This document shows positions 8,455-14,707 of a stretch of DNA of 39,658 nucleotides, piece after piece. The translations under genes and the position numbers were made by a program. The stretch is from contig CALZJQ010000009.1 in NCBI GenBank assembly GCA_945787895.1, positions 1 to 39,658 on the forward strand, read 5' to 3'. The number at the start of each line of letters is the position of its first letter. Position 1 is the first letter of the stretch. Below the pieces are notes generated by a model. That model saw only the letters and a program-made list of their open reading frames with translations, made no database searches and was not told the origin of the DNA. The stretch is from an uncultured Prevotella sp. Its GTDB lineage: Bacteria > Bacteroidota > Bacteroidia > Bacteroidales > Bacteroidaceae.

Positions 8455-8688
8455 TTACTCTGCCTTGCTTTGAACGATGTTGAACAAGTCCTGAATGGTA
8501 ACGGCAGAACGCATATCGTCTCCCTTGAGCGTCACGTCGTACTCCTCGTCAACCATTGCAATCAGCGACAGGGCAATCAGCGAAGAATACTCGTCCAACT
8601 CATGGAATACTGTTTCTGGAGTGAATACACTTGCATCAGTCTCATCAAACTGTGCGGCAAAATTCTCGATAAAATCGTTAATGTTCAT
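8455..8688 (-). CDS. Acyl carrier protein, copy 1, with an atypical attachment site
   Basis: A 77-residue acidic protein of ACP size. Aligning helix III (DEEYDV) with AcpP places the phosphopantetheine serine at S36 in EYSSLIAL, 15 residues before the conserved aspartate. The residue before it is serine, not the usual aspartate. It is the first gene of the densest part of the operon; the KAS III start follows by 2 bases. Its leader is an A/C-rich stretch (AACAAAAATAAT-like on the sense strand) with no Shine-Dalgarno site, which is usual in Bacteroidota. Confidence 0.8.
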   Translation of the reverse strand: MNINDFIENFAAQFDETDASVFTPETVFHELDEYSSLIALSLIAMVDEEYDVTLKGDDMRSAVTIQDLFNIVQSKAE

Positions 8689-8690
8689 TT

Positions 8691-8750
8691 TTGTTATTAT
8701 TTTTGTTTTTGTTATTGTTTTTGTTATTGTTATTGTCTTTGTCTTCTCAA
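8691..8750 (-). repeat. Low-complexity A/C-rich leader before the ACP gene
   Basis: On the plus strand the gap is almost only T and G/A in units like TTTTTGTTATTG, so the transcript leader is AACAAT/AACAAA repeats right up to the ACP start codon. It resembles the leaders of asnS and of the ATPase gene at 12746. It may act as an unstructured A-rich ribosome landing site. Confidence 0.6.
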
Positions 8751-8752
8751 GT

Positions 8753-9394
8753 TCAGAAGTTCAATTTCTTGGCAGGATTGCCGAACACGTGAAGATTGTC
8801 CGAAAAGTTTCTCATTACCACGCTGCTTGCTCCCACCTCGACGTTGTTGCCTATCCTCTTGTGCCTGATGATGGTAGAGCGGACGTGCAGGATGGATGAG
8901 TCTCCCATGCCTGCATATCCTCCAAGAAAGCAATGTGCTTCTATCGAACAATATTCGCCCACCTTAACGTCATGTCCGAGTACAGAGAAAGGATGTATCA
9001 TGGTGTGTCTGCCAATGACGACGTTGTCTGAGACGCTTGACCATCCGGCAATGAACGTCCCCTCGCCTATCGTGGCAGTGGGATTGACATGAGCTCCATT
9101 GCATATTATTGTCATGAACTTCCCTCCCTTGCGTTCTATCATTTCGGCAAAGTGCTTGCGCCATTTTGGGTCTCCCATGGCGATAAAGAATACATCATCG
9201 GGCTGTATCTCGTAATCATTCGGTGCGCACAATATAGGTGGGTACTCGCCTTTCAGCCCCTCCAGTGCATCCGCCTTGGAGTCAAGGAAGCCTTTGACCT
9301 CAAACTCCTTATTCATATAGGCTTCTGTGTGTATCGCTGCATCATACACTTCGCGCCCCCATCCGCGGGCACCGACTATCAACAGGTGTTTCAT
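8753..9394 (-). CDS. NeuD/PglD-like sugar O- or N-acetyltransferase
   Basis: About 213 residues. It begins with the PglD-type nucleotide-binding fold (LLIVGARGWGREVYD, residues 4-18) followed by a left-handed beta-helix made of hexapeptide repeats (from about residue 105: VNPTATIGEGTFI, VVIGRHTMI, VKVGEYCSI). Such enzymes acetylate sialic-acid-like or bacillosamine-like sugars for capsule, LPS or glycoproteins using acetyl-CoA. The start chosen is the ATG at 9392-9394, because the frame upstream runs through an intergenic repeat element and lacks family sequence. It precedes the ACP gene by 64 bases. The link to acyl chemistry suggests a sugar decorated with an unusual acyl group. Confidence 0.82.
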   Translation of the reverse strand: MKHLLIVGARGWGREVYDAAIHTEAYMNKEFEVKGFLDSKADALEGLKGEYPPILCAPNDYEIQPDDVFFIAMGDPKWRKHFAEMIERKGGKFMTIICNGAHVNPTATIGEGTFIAGWSSVSDNVVIGRHTMIHPFSVLGHDVKVGEYCSIEAHCFLGGYAGMGDSSILHVRSTIIRHKRIGNNVEVGASSVVMRNFSDNLHVFGNPAKKLNF

Positions 9395-9412
9395 TTTGCT
9401 ATGTTTTTTAAC

Positions 9413-9530
9413 AGAAGTTTCGCTGGGCTTCAACTTCCTCGGTTTTAAGGTTATACGGTTATACGGTCGCTTCGCTTTTACGGAGGTTACGTTATATTCC
9501 ATACAAGCGTATAACCGTATGGAAGTAGAA
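9413..9530. repeat. Intergenic palindromic repeat, family 1, copy 1
   Basis: Left arm carries GTTTCGCTGGGCTTCAACTT then CTCGGTTTTAAGGTTATACGG; the right arm is shortened to ATAACCGTAT. The same ends and arms occur at 30811-30962, 33841-33972 and 34660-34770. It fills the gap between the two acyltransferase genes. Confidence 0.75.
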
Positions 9531-9572
9531 TTATTGATATGTCATTTATTTCTTGTTCACTAATGCTTATCA

Positions 9573-10394
9573 TTATGTCAGCATCCTCTCTCTGATGAAA
9601 GAGCATTCCTCAGAATCCAGTGACAATGACCGTTTATTGGTATTCTTAAAATACTCGTCTATTGTCAAATCAAAATACGGAGGTACCCAAAGTCTTCTTA
9701 CCGATGATTTCTTGTGTATTGCGGGCTGACCGGCAAACACGCAATTCTCTCCATATTGGGTAAAATCCTTGTTGGCTACACTGTTCGCTGCCACGGTAGA
9801 ACCATCTGGCAGCACTGTACCTTTCATTATTGAAACCCTGTTGCCTATCCAGCAGTAGTTTCCTATTTTTATTGGCTTGTTATTGTAACCTATTTCGTTC
9901 CTATCCGTATTCAAAAGATAATGGAAGTTTGTATCAAAGATTTGTACCTCCCATGATGTTCTGACTCTCCTGCCGATGGTTATTGATTCATAACATACGA
10001 TTTTCGACCTGGCATGTAAGAAAAAGGCATGTCCTACAGACAGTCTCGCTTTTTTACCTACATAGACAATACTTCCGTTTTCAATCTCTGCCACGCCGTT
10101 TATCTCCCAAACACCCTCTATATTAAGCCTTGTACTCATCCAAGGTTTGTGTCCAAAAATGTCACATAACAGGATTCCTATCTTAATCATGCCAGCTGTG
10201 ACGTATGTAGGTCTTAGGATTATCCTCCCATTGTTGCCGATATTGATTTCTGCATTTCCATAGATGAACACAGGTAACAGTATTGCCTGCTCAAATGGCA
10301 AATGCCTGAAATTAAAGAGCAACGAGGCTATTATTCTCGCATGAGGAGTAGTTATCAGAAGCTTTAGGCTTTTTAGAAATATGATTAATGTCAT
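9573..10394 (-). CDS. Hexapeptide-repeat acyltransferase (LbetaH family)
   Basis: About 273 residues. The C-terminal half is a hexapeptide beta-helix with the typical end GNYCWIGNRVSIMKG, then VLPDGSTVAANSVANKDF and the AGQPA loop, as in maltose/xenobiotic O-acetyltransferases and capsule acetyltransferases. A short hydrophobic N-terminal stretch (LIIFLKSLKLLI) may attach it to the membrane. The start chosen is the ATG at 10392-10394; a longer frame to 10487 would begin inside the terminator of the upstream RNA and is unlikely. It is the first gene of the operon and probably acylates a glycan. No clear promoter was found directly upstream. Confidence 0.8.
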   Translation of the reverse strand: MTLIIFLKSLKLLITTPHARIIASLLFNFRHLPFEQAILLPVFIYGNAEINIGNNGRIILRPTYVTAGMIKIGILLCDIFGHKPWMSTRLNIEGVWEINGVAEIENGSIVYVGKKARLSVGHAFFLHARSKIVCYESITIGRRVRTSWEVQIFDTNFHYLLNTDRNEIGYNNKPIKIGNYCWIGNRVSIMKGTVLPDGSTVAANSVANKDFTQYGENCVFAGQPAIHKKSSVRRLWVPPYFDLTIDEYFKNTNKRSLSLDSEECSFIRERMLT

Positions 10395-10447
10395 AAGATT
10401 CTCATATAGCTTTGTGATTAAAAAAAAGAAGAGAATGAGACAGGCAT

Positions 10448-10488
10448 AAAAAAAAAGACGTGGAGCGCTTCCTGTTACTCGTTCCACG
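10448..10488 (-). terminator. Intrinsic terminator of the structured RNA
   Basis: On the minus strand CGTGGA (10483-10488) pairs with TCCACG (10459-10464), followed by a run of nine T (10448-10456). The stem lies at the base of the long rod of the upstream RNA, so RNA end and terminator overlap. Confidence 0.7.
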
Positions 10489-10772
10489 ATCTATAGGCTC
10501 TCGCATTGCCCTTCTTGTCGAAACGAGCAACGCTGAAAGCCCCACGCCGTGTATGTACAGACCTGCACCGACGCCGGGCATAAATGATGCCAAGAGCCAA
10601 TGAGGGTTTACGATACACCTGTCGGGGCGTTCCCGTTGCTTTGTTTTTGACAAGAAGATTGAATTTGCGAGATTCATAGATCGTCAAAACCAAAGCGTTA
10701 TAGGTACGCCTTTCTTATGATGTCATGTCAGATACCCGCTTTCCGCCCTCGGGGCTTTCAGCATGGGTATTG
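10448..10772 (-). ncRNA. Candidate structured RNA, 6S-like rod
   Basis: No convincing protein is present, but on the minus strand the DNA folds into a long rod of nested, mostly perfect helices (plus coordinates): 10487-10494/10676-10683, 10500-10505/10666-10671, 10511-10519/10649-10657, 10526-10532/10634-10640, 10539-10543/10624-10628, 10549-10554/10613-10618, with an apical hairpin 10577-10581/10587-10591. The rod spans about 197 nt and has internal loops, which is the size and shape of 6S RNA. A TAnnTTTG promoter-like box lies at 10778-10785 and an intrinsic terminator at the end. A second sequence at 10751-10762 is a perfect 12-base complement of 10532-10543 and could compete with the rod. 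Structure is seen; identity as 6S RNA is inference. Confidence 0.6.
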
Positions 10773-10777
10773 ATGTG

Positions 10778-10806
10778 CAAAAGTAATAATTTTTCTTTAC
10801 TTACAA
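10778..10806 (-). promoter_or_regulatory. Promoter-like site for the structured RNA
   Basis: On the minus strand TACTTTTG (10778-10785) matches the Bacteroidota -7 box TAnnTTTG, with TTG (10804-10806) 18 bases upstream. It points into the structured RNA. Confidence 0.6.
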
Positions 10807-10873
10807 GAAAAAAGTGAGGGAAAAATGGACGTATTTGAGAAAAATGTTGTTTTTTCCGGGATTGCGGCGTCGT

Positions 10874-10908
10874 TTGTTGAGGATTTCCATTCTTTTTCCT
10901 TATCTTTG
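10874..10908 (+). promoter_or_regulatory. Promoter-like site for comF
   Basis: TATCTTTG at 10901-10908 matches the -7 box TAnnTTTG, with TTG about 21-24 bases upstream (10874-10879). The comF ATG is only 5 bases further on, so the mRNA would be nearly leaderless. Confidence 0.6.
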
Positions 10909-10913
10909 CAGGC

Positions 10914-11621
10914 ATGAAAAAGGATGGACTGCTTGCTTCGCTGCTCGATTTCGTGTTTCCCCGGTTTTGTCCCGCCTGCGGCGCCCGGCTGAGGATAGAC
11001 GAGGAGGCGGTGTGCCTTCACTGCAATATTCTCCTGCCGAGGACTAATCATTGGCATACCCCGTCAGAGAACAGTATGGAGCAGTTGTTCCGCGGGAGGG
11101 TTAAGGTGGAGAAAGCCGCGGCTTTTTTCAGATATAAGTCGAAGACGGACAATGCGGGCATTGTCTATGATTTCAAGTATCATCACCGCCCGCAACTGGC
11201 TTTGAAGATGGGTGTCATGATGGCTGAGGAAATGAAAGGGCATGGTTTCTTTGACGGCATCGACTGCATCGTCCCCGTGCCTCTCTCGCTGAAGAGGAGG
11301 ATGAAGCGGGGATACAACCAGAGTGAGATGCTGGCAAGGGGGGCAGGGAAGGTGACGGGGCTGCCCGTGCTTCCATGGGTGGTGATAAGGAAGAGGTTTG
11401 ACGGCAGTCAGACTCATTTGTCGAAGTGGGAACGTGACAGCAACGTGAAGGGTGTCTTCGAACTGAGGGATGCCGATTCCATTGCGGGGAAGCACGTGCT
11501 TGTGGTGGATGATGTCATTACCACGGGTGCCACCGTAGCTTCATGTGCCGGAGAGCTGCTGCGTGCCCGGGACTGCCGTGTCAGCGTGCTGTCGCTGGGA
11601 TTTGCCAGCAAGAGGGAGTAG
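10914..11621 (+). CDS. ComF-family phosphoribosyltransferase-like protein
   Basis: A 235-residue ComF-family protein. An N-terminal zinc ribbon uses C19, C22, C34 and C37 (CPAC and CLHC). The family stretch VPVPLSLKRRMKRGYNQSE lies at about 120-138 and the PRPP-loop VVDDVITTGAT at 197-207. ComF proteins are linked to DNA uptake in naturally competent bacteria, but many Bacteroidota carry one without a known role. It is monocistronic: the upstream RNA is transcribed away and the downstream gene is convergent, with a repeat hairpin in the 76-base gap. Confidence 0.9.
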   Translation: MKKDGLLASLLDFVFPRFCPACGARLRIDEEAVCLHCNILLPRTNHWHTPSENSMEQLFRGRVKVEKAAAFFRYKSKTDNAGIVYDFKYHHRPQLALKMGVMMAEEMKGHGFFDGIDCIVPVPLSLKRRMKRGYNQSEMLARGAGKVTGLPVLPWVVIRKRFDGSQTHLSKWERDSNVKGVFELRDADSIAGKHVLVVDDVITTGATVASCAGELLRARDCRVSVLSLGFASKRE

Positions 11622-11623
11622 TA

Positions 11624-11697
11624 TGGTTTGGTTGTTTGGTTGTTTGGTTGGGTGTCTTGGAAATGAAGTCGAATGCTAACAACCAAACAACCAAATA
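11624..11697. repeat. Intergenic palindromic repeat, family 2, copy 1 (possible two-way terminator)
   Basis: Left arm is repeated GGTTTGGTTGTTT, right arm CAACCAAACAACC, around a core with GAAGTCGAATGCT. It lies exactly between two convergent genes, so it may end transcription from both sides. Related copies are at 12539-12745 and 13560-13679. Confidence 0.7.
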
Positions 11698-12396
11698 CTA
11701 CAACTGCACCTTTACCGCCACGGTGGGATTGACGAAGAAAGAATCGTCGTTGAACGTGTTATACACGAAATTGTTGCTCAGTTCTATCTCCGTGCCGATG
11801 CTGACGTGCCTGCCTGCGTTGTACCACAACTGCGGCTCTGTGAGCAGGACGAGCTGGCCGTGCCCGTTCTGCTTCTCGCCCCGCCAGAGGTCTATGAAGC
11901 CGGAGAAGGTGACGGCTCCGCGGAGAAACGTGGTGCTCCACACCCCTGTCAGCTGACATGAGGCATAGGAATGGGTATAGTCATAGCTCTTGAAATTGTG
12001 CTTGTAGAGAGCCTGCACGGAATAGGTGGCGGAGAAATCGGCATTGTGCCCGTTCCAAGCCACACCGGCAAGCCCAGCCTGCTGAAAACTTCCGAAACGG
12101 TTCAGTCCTCCATCATACTCTACATGGGCTGCGAAGCCTTCCTTGCCAAGATTGAACTCCCGCGATATTTCGGCGTATGCGGCCTCAGTGAATTTCCGGC
12201 TGAAGTCTATATCGACGAAATAGAACCATGAGCCTGATGCGTCCGCCTTGAACTGCTCAAGGGTAAGCGTGACTTTCGGACGTGCGGCCTGCGTCTCTGA
12301 ATAGAGGGTGCGGCCGAAATCATAATGTAACTGTACGTTCTGTGCTTGTGTGCCTGATGCTGTCAGCAGCATGAGGGAAAAGAGAATTTTCTTCAT
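11698..12396 (-). CDS. DUF5020-type outer-membrane or secreted protein
   Basis: About 232 residues. A signal peptide is clear (KKILFSLMLLTASGTQA), with mature N-terminus near QNVQLHYDFG. The alternating pattern of aromatic and polar residues and the C-terminal end with VAVKVQL suggest a small beta-barrel, resembling the Tsx-like nucleoside channel group and the Bacteroidota DUF5020 family, to which the start QLHYDFGRTLYSE is close. The start chosen is the ATG at 12394-12396, directly before the signal peptide; the longer frame adds only 11 residues. It is convergent with comF. The role is not known; transport of a small solute is a guess. Confidence 0.7.
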   Translation of the reverse strand: MKKILFSLMLLTASGTQAQNVQLHYDFGRTLYSETQAARPKVTLTLEQFKADASGSWFYFVDIDFSRKFTEAAYAEISREFNLGKEGFAAHVEYDGGLNRFGSFQQAGLAGVAWNGHNADFSATYSVQALYKHNFKSYDYTHSYASCQLTGVWSTTFLRGAVTFSGFIDLWRGEKQNGHGQLVLLTEPQLWYNAGRHVSIGTEIELSNNFVYNTFNDDSFFVNPTVAVKVQL

Positions 12397-12504
12397 TAGA
12401 GTTTTGCAATTTGTGGTTTTGACCTGCAAAGTAACAAAAAAAATACGGAAAAGCCTCTATTATTGTTAAAAAAAACTCAAATCCTTGTTTCTTTTCCTCT
12501 CATC

Positions 12505-12536
12505 TTGCCCGTTTCGGGAAAATATCTGTATATTTG
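12505..12536 (+). promoter_or_regulatory. Promoter-like site for the ATPase-DUF4435-kinase genes
   Basis: TATATTTG (12529-12536) fits TAnnTTTG and TTG (12505-12507) lies 21 bases upstream. The transcript would begin near 12543 and have a leader of about 200 nt containing the palindromic and tandem repeats. Because it lies downstream of the first ATG of the long frame (12485), that early start cannot be used from this promoter. Confidence 0.65.
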
Positions 12537-12538
12537 CA

Positions 12539-12745
12539 GGGTTGTTGTTTAGTTGTTTGGTTGGATGTGGCGCAATGGAGTCGAATACTATCAACAAGAC
12601 AACAAAACAACAAAACAACAAAACAACAAGACAACAAAACAACAAGACAACAAAACAACAAAACAACAAAACAACAAAACAACAAAACAACCAAACAACA
12701 AGACAACCAAACAACAAGACAACAAGACAACCAAACAACAAGACA
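12539..12745. repeat. Family 2 repeat with an 8-bp-unit tandem array (possible VNTR)
   Basis: The left part reads GTTGTTGTTTAGTTGTTTGG with a core CAATGGAGTCGAATACTA, and the right part is about 18 copies of an 8-base unit (ACAACAAA, with some G or C changes) from about 12596 to 12745. The left arm can pair with the array. It ends at the start codon of the ATPase gene. Copy number is likely to vary between strains. Confidence 0.8.
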
Positions 12746-13549
12746 ATGAAATACGCAGAATACATCAGGAGAATTGAGATTGACTCGCTTTGGAGCGGAC
12801 GAAAGCATATCGTCTGGGAACTCGACCGCAAGGTGAATATCCTGAGCGGTGTCAACGGCGTAGGCAAAAGCACTATCCTCAACAGGCTCATCACGCCCCT
12901 GGGATTTCCCGACAAGGGAGAACTGCCTCGTGGAAATGGCGTGAAGGTGGATGTCGTGCCGGAGGATGCCACGCATATCCGATATGACGTGATACGCTCC
13001 ATCGACCGCCCCTTGATAAATGCCGAGATTGCCTCAAAGCTGGATTTCAACGTGGCTACGGAACTTGACCTGCAACTGTTCACCCTCCAACGCCGTTACC
13101 TTGACTATCAGGTGAACATCGCCAACCGCATGATAGCTGCACTGCAGGAGGGTAAGGCTGAGGAGGCTCAGCGCCTGTCGTCGGTGAAGACACGGTTTCA
13201 GGACATGATAGACCGCCTTTTCTCCGAGACGGGGAAGAAGATAGTCCGCACTGCCAACGAGATACGTTTCATGCAGATGGGCGAGGAACTGACGCCTTAC
13301 AAGCTGTCGAGCGGAGAGAAGCAGATTCTCGTCATCCTCCTCACCGTACTCGTCGAGGACAACCAGCCTTACGTCCTGTTCATGGACGAGCCGGAAGTGA
13401 GCCTGCATATCGACTGGCAGCAACAGCTTCTGGAACTTATCACCACGCTCAACCCCAATGCGCAGATTATCCTCACCACCCATTCTCCCGCCATGATCAT
13501 GAACGGATGGATGGATAGTGTGACCGAGGTCAGCGAGATTGAGGGGTAG
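12746..13549 (+). CDS. ABC/SMC-type AAA ATPase (AAA_15/AAA_21-like)
   Basis: A 267-residue single-domain ATPase. Walker A GVNGVGKST (35-43), ABC signature LSSGEKQ (187-193), Walker B VLFMDEPE (210-217) and switch histidine H246 (TTHSPAM) are all in place; the middle carries a short helical insert (about 105-160). This is the fold of RecF, OLD and PARIS AriA ATPases. The start is the ATG at 12746, because residues before it come only from the tandem repeat and fall upstream of the promoter. It is followed by a DUF4435 gene, the partner type seen in PARIS (AriA-AriB). It is shorter than AriA as I remember it, so the match is by layout and motifs, not by full homology. Confidence 0.85.
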   Translation: MKYAEYIRRIEIDSLWSGRKHIVWELDRKVNILSGVNGVGKSTILNRLITPLGFPDKGELPRGNGVKVDVVPEDATHIRYDVIRSIDRPLINAEIASKLDFNVATELDLQLFTLQRRYLDYQVNIANRMIAALQEGKAEEAQRLSSVKTRFQDMIDRLFSETGKKIVRTANEIRFMQMGEELTPYKLSSGEKQILVILLTVLVEDNQPYVLFMDEPEVSLHIDWQQQLLELITTLNPNAQIILTTHSPAMIMNGWMDSVTEVSEIEG

Positions 13550-13559
13550 TTGTAGTACC

Positions 13560-13679
13560 GGGTTGTTGGTTGTTGGTTTTTGGTTATTATAGCTTTGCTT
13601 CTTGAGGAAGACTCCATTGGAAAGACAATACTAACCAAAAACCAAAAACCAAAAACCAACAACCAAACAACCAGACACC
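13560..13679. repeat. Intergenic palindromic repeat, family 2, copy 3
   Basis: Left arm GGTTGTTGGTTGTTGGTTTT (13560s-13580s), right arm of repeated ACCAAAAACCAAAAACC and CAACCAAACAACC (13632-13675). The core contains GACTCCATTGG, the reverse complement of the CAATGGAGTC core of copy 2, so this copy is inverted. It separates the ATPase and DUF4435 genes and runs up to the start codon. Confidence 0.7.
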
Positions 13680-14687
13680 ATGTCAAAACTCTCCATTTCT
13701 TCTACATATATCTCAGCAGCTAACGCATTGCAAGGCAAACGGAAAAGGCGCAGAATAGTGGCTTACGTGGAAAGCTACGATGACGTGCTGTTCTGGAGGA
13801 CCGTGCTCAGTGACTTTGAAAACGAGGAAAGGTATTTTGAGGTCATGCTGCCCACGCGCAACTCATTATCAAAGGGCAAGAAAAAGGCTATCATGTCCAT
13901 GCTCTCCGCTGGAGGAGGCAAGAACATGATAGCCTGCGTGGATGCTGACTATGACTATCTGCTGCAAGGGTGTACCGAGGCATCCAAGGTTGTCATCGGC
14001 AATCCCTACGTCTTCCATACCTACGTCTATGCCATTGAGAACTACCAGTGCTATGCGCCCTCCCTGCACAACGTATGCGTGATGGCGACTCTCAACGACC
14101 ATGCCATCTTCGACTTTACAGGCTTCTTTTCTGATTTCTCCGAGATTATCTTCCCGCTCTTCGTGTGGAACATCCTGCTCTACCGCACAGGTGACTACCA
14201 TGACTTCACGATGACTGACATGAACCACGTGCTGGAGATGGGACGCTTCCCCGTCCATGACCCTCAGCCCGCCTTGGAGAAACTGTCGAAGAAGGTGAAC
14301 TCCAAACTGGGAGAGGTGCGCAGGAAGCATCCGGGAATGAAAGAGAAACATGAGGCTCTGGCGAAAGAACTGGAAAGCCTCGGCATCACCCCTCAGACCA
14401 CTTACCTTTATATTCAGGGGCATCACCTCTTCGACGCCATCGTAACGCCCATCGTAGGAAGGGTCTGCGAGCGGCTGAAGCACGAGCGAGAGAGGGAGAT
14501 ACGCAGGAAGGCATGTCATGCCGTACAGCAACAGAACGAGATTTCTGCCTACAACAACTCCATCTCCGACGCTGCCAGAATGCTGAAGAAAAATACAGGA
14601 TACATGCGCTCCGCTCCATTCCGACGACTGCGGGACGACATAGAGAGACTGCTGGGAGAGAACGATGACCCACCAAGAGAATCTTAA
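13680..14687 (+). CDS. DUF4435 (TOPRIM-like) protein
   Basis: A 335-residue protein of the DUF4435 type. The TOPRIM-like acidic residues are visible: E31 in YVESYDD, and D88, D90 and D92 in CVDADYD. DUF4435 is the effector family of PARIS (AriB) and is related to the OLD nuclease TOPRIM; in those systems it is released by the ATPase partner after a phage trigger and acts as a nuclease. A charged helical region (about 240-300, rich in E, K and R) follows. The start is the ATG at 13680, right after the right arm of the repeat. The stop is 20 bases before the next gene, which is probably co-transcribed. Nuclease activity is inference. Confidence 0.82.
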   Translation: MSKLSISSTYISAANALQGKRKRRRIVAYVESYDDVLFWRTVLSDFENEERYFEVMLPTRNSLSKGKKKAIMSMLSAGGGKNMIACVDADYDYLLQGCTEASKVVIGNPYVFHTYVYAIENYQCYAPSLHNVCVMATLNDHAIFDFTGFFSDFSEIIFPLFVWNILLYRTGDYHDFTMTDMNHVLEMGRFPVHDPQPALEKLSKKVNSKLGEVRRKHPGMKEKHEALAKELESLGITPQTTYLYIQGHHLFDAIVTPIVGRVCERLKHEREREIRRKACHAVQQQNEISAYNNSISDAARMLKKNTGYMRSAPFRRLRDDIERLLGENDDPPRES

Positions 14688-14707
14688 CGAAACGACACAT
14701 TTGCCCA

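Noticed and set aside
8470..8899. Plus-strand frames rich in Phe, Cys, Tyr and Val
   Set aside because: They are antisense to the ACP and acetyltransferase genes and to the T/G-rich leader.
9395..9502. 36-residue upstream extension of the NeuD-like protein
   Set aside because: It is translated from a family 1 repeat element and precedes the natural MKHLLIVGARG start.
10402..10693. Two overlapping minus-strand frames (91 and 72 residues)
   Set aside because: They are in different phases across the same structured region, lack known motifs and run through the terminator; a structured RNA explains the sequence better.
12485..12745. An N-terminal extension of the ATPase frame encoding N/K/T/Q repeats and a hydrophobic start
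   Set aside because: It comes from the tandem repeat and begins upstream of the promoter-like site at 12505-12536; no family sequence.
12466..13083. Minus-strand frame rich in Val, Leu, Cys and Phe that looks like a membrane protein
   Set aside because: It is the antisense of the AAC repeat and of the ATPase gene; the hydrophobic pattern is a by-product of the repeat.
12746..14687. Calling the ATPase-DUF4435 pair a definite PARIS system
   Set aside because: Only layout and motifs agree; the ATPase is short, and a profile search would be needed before using the name.
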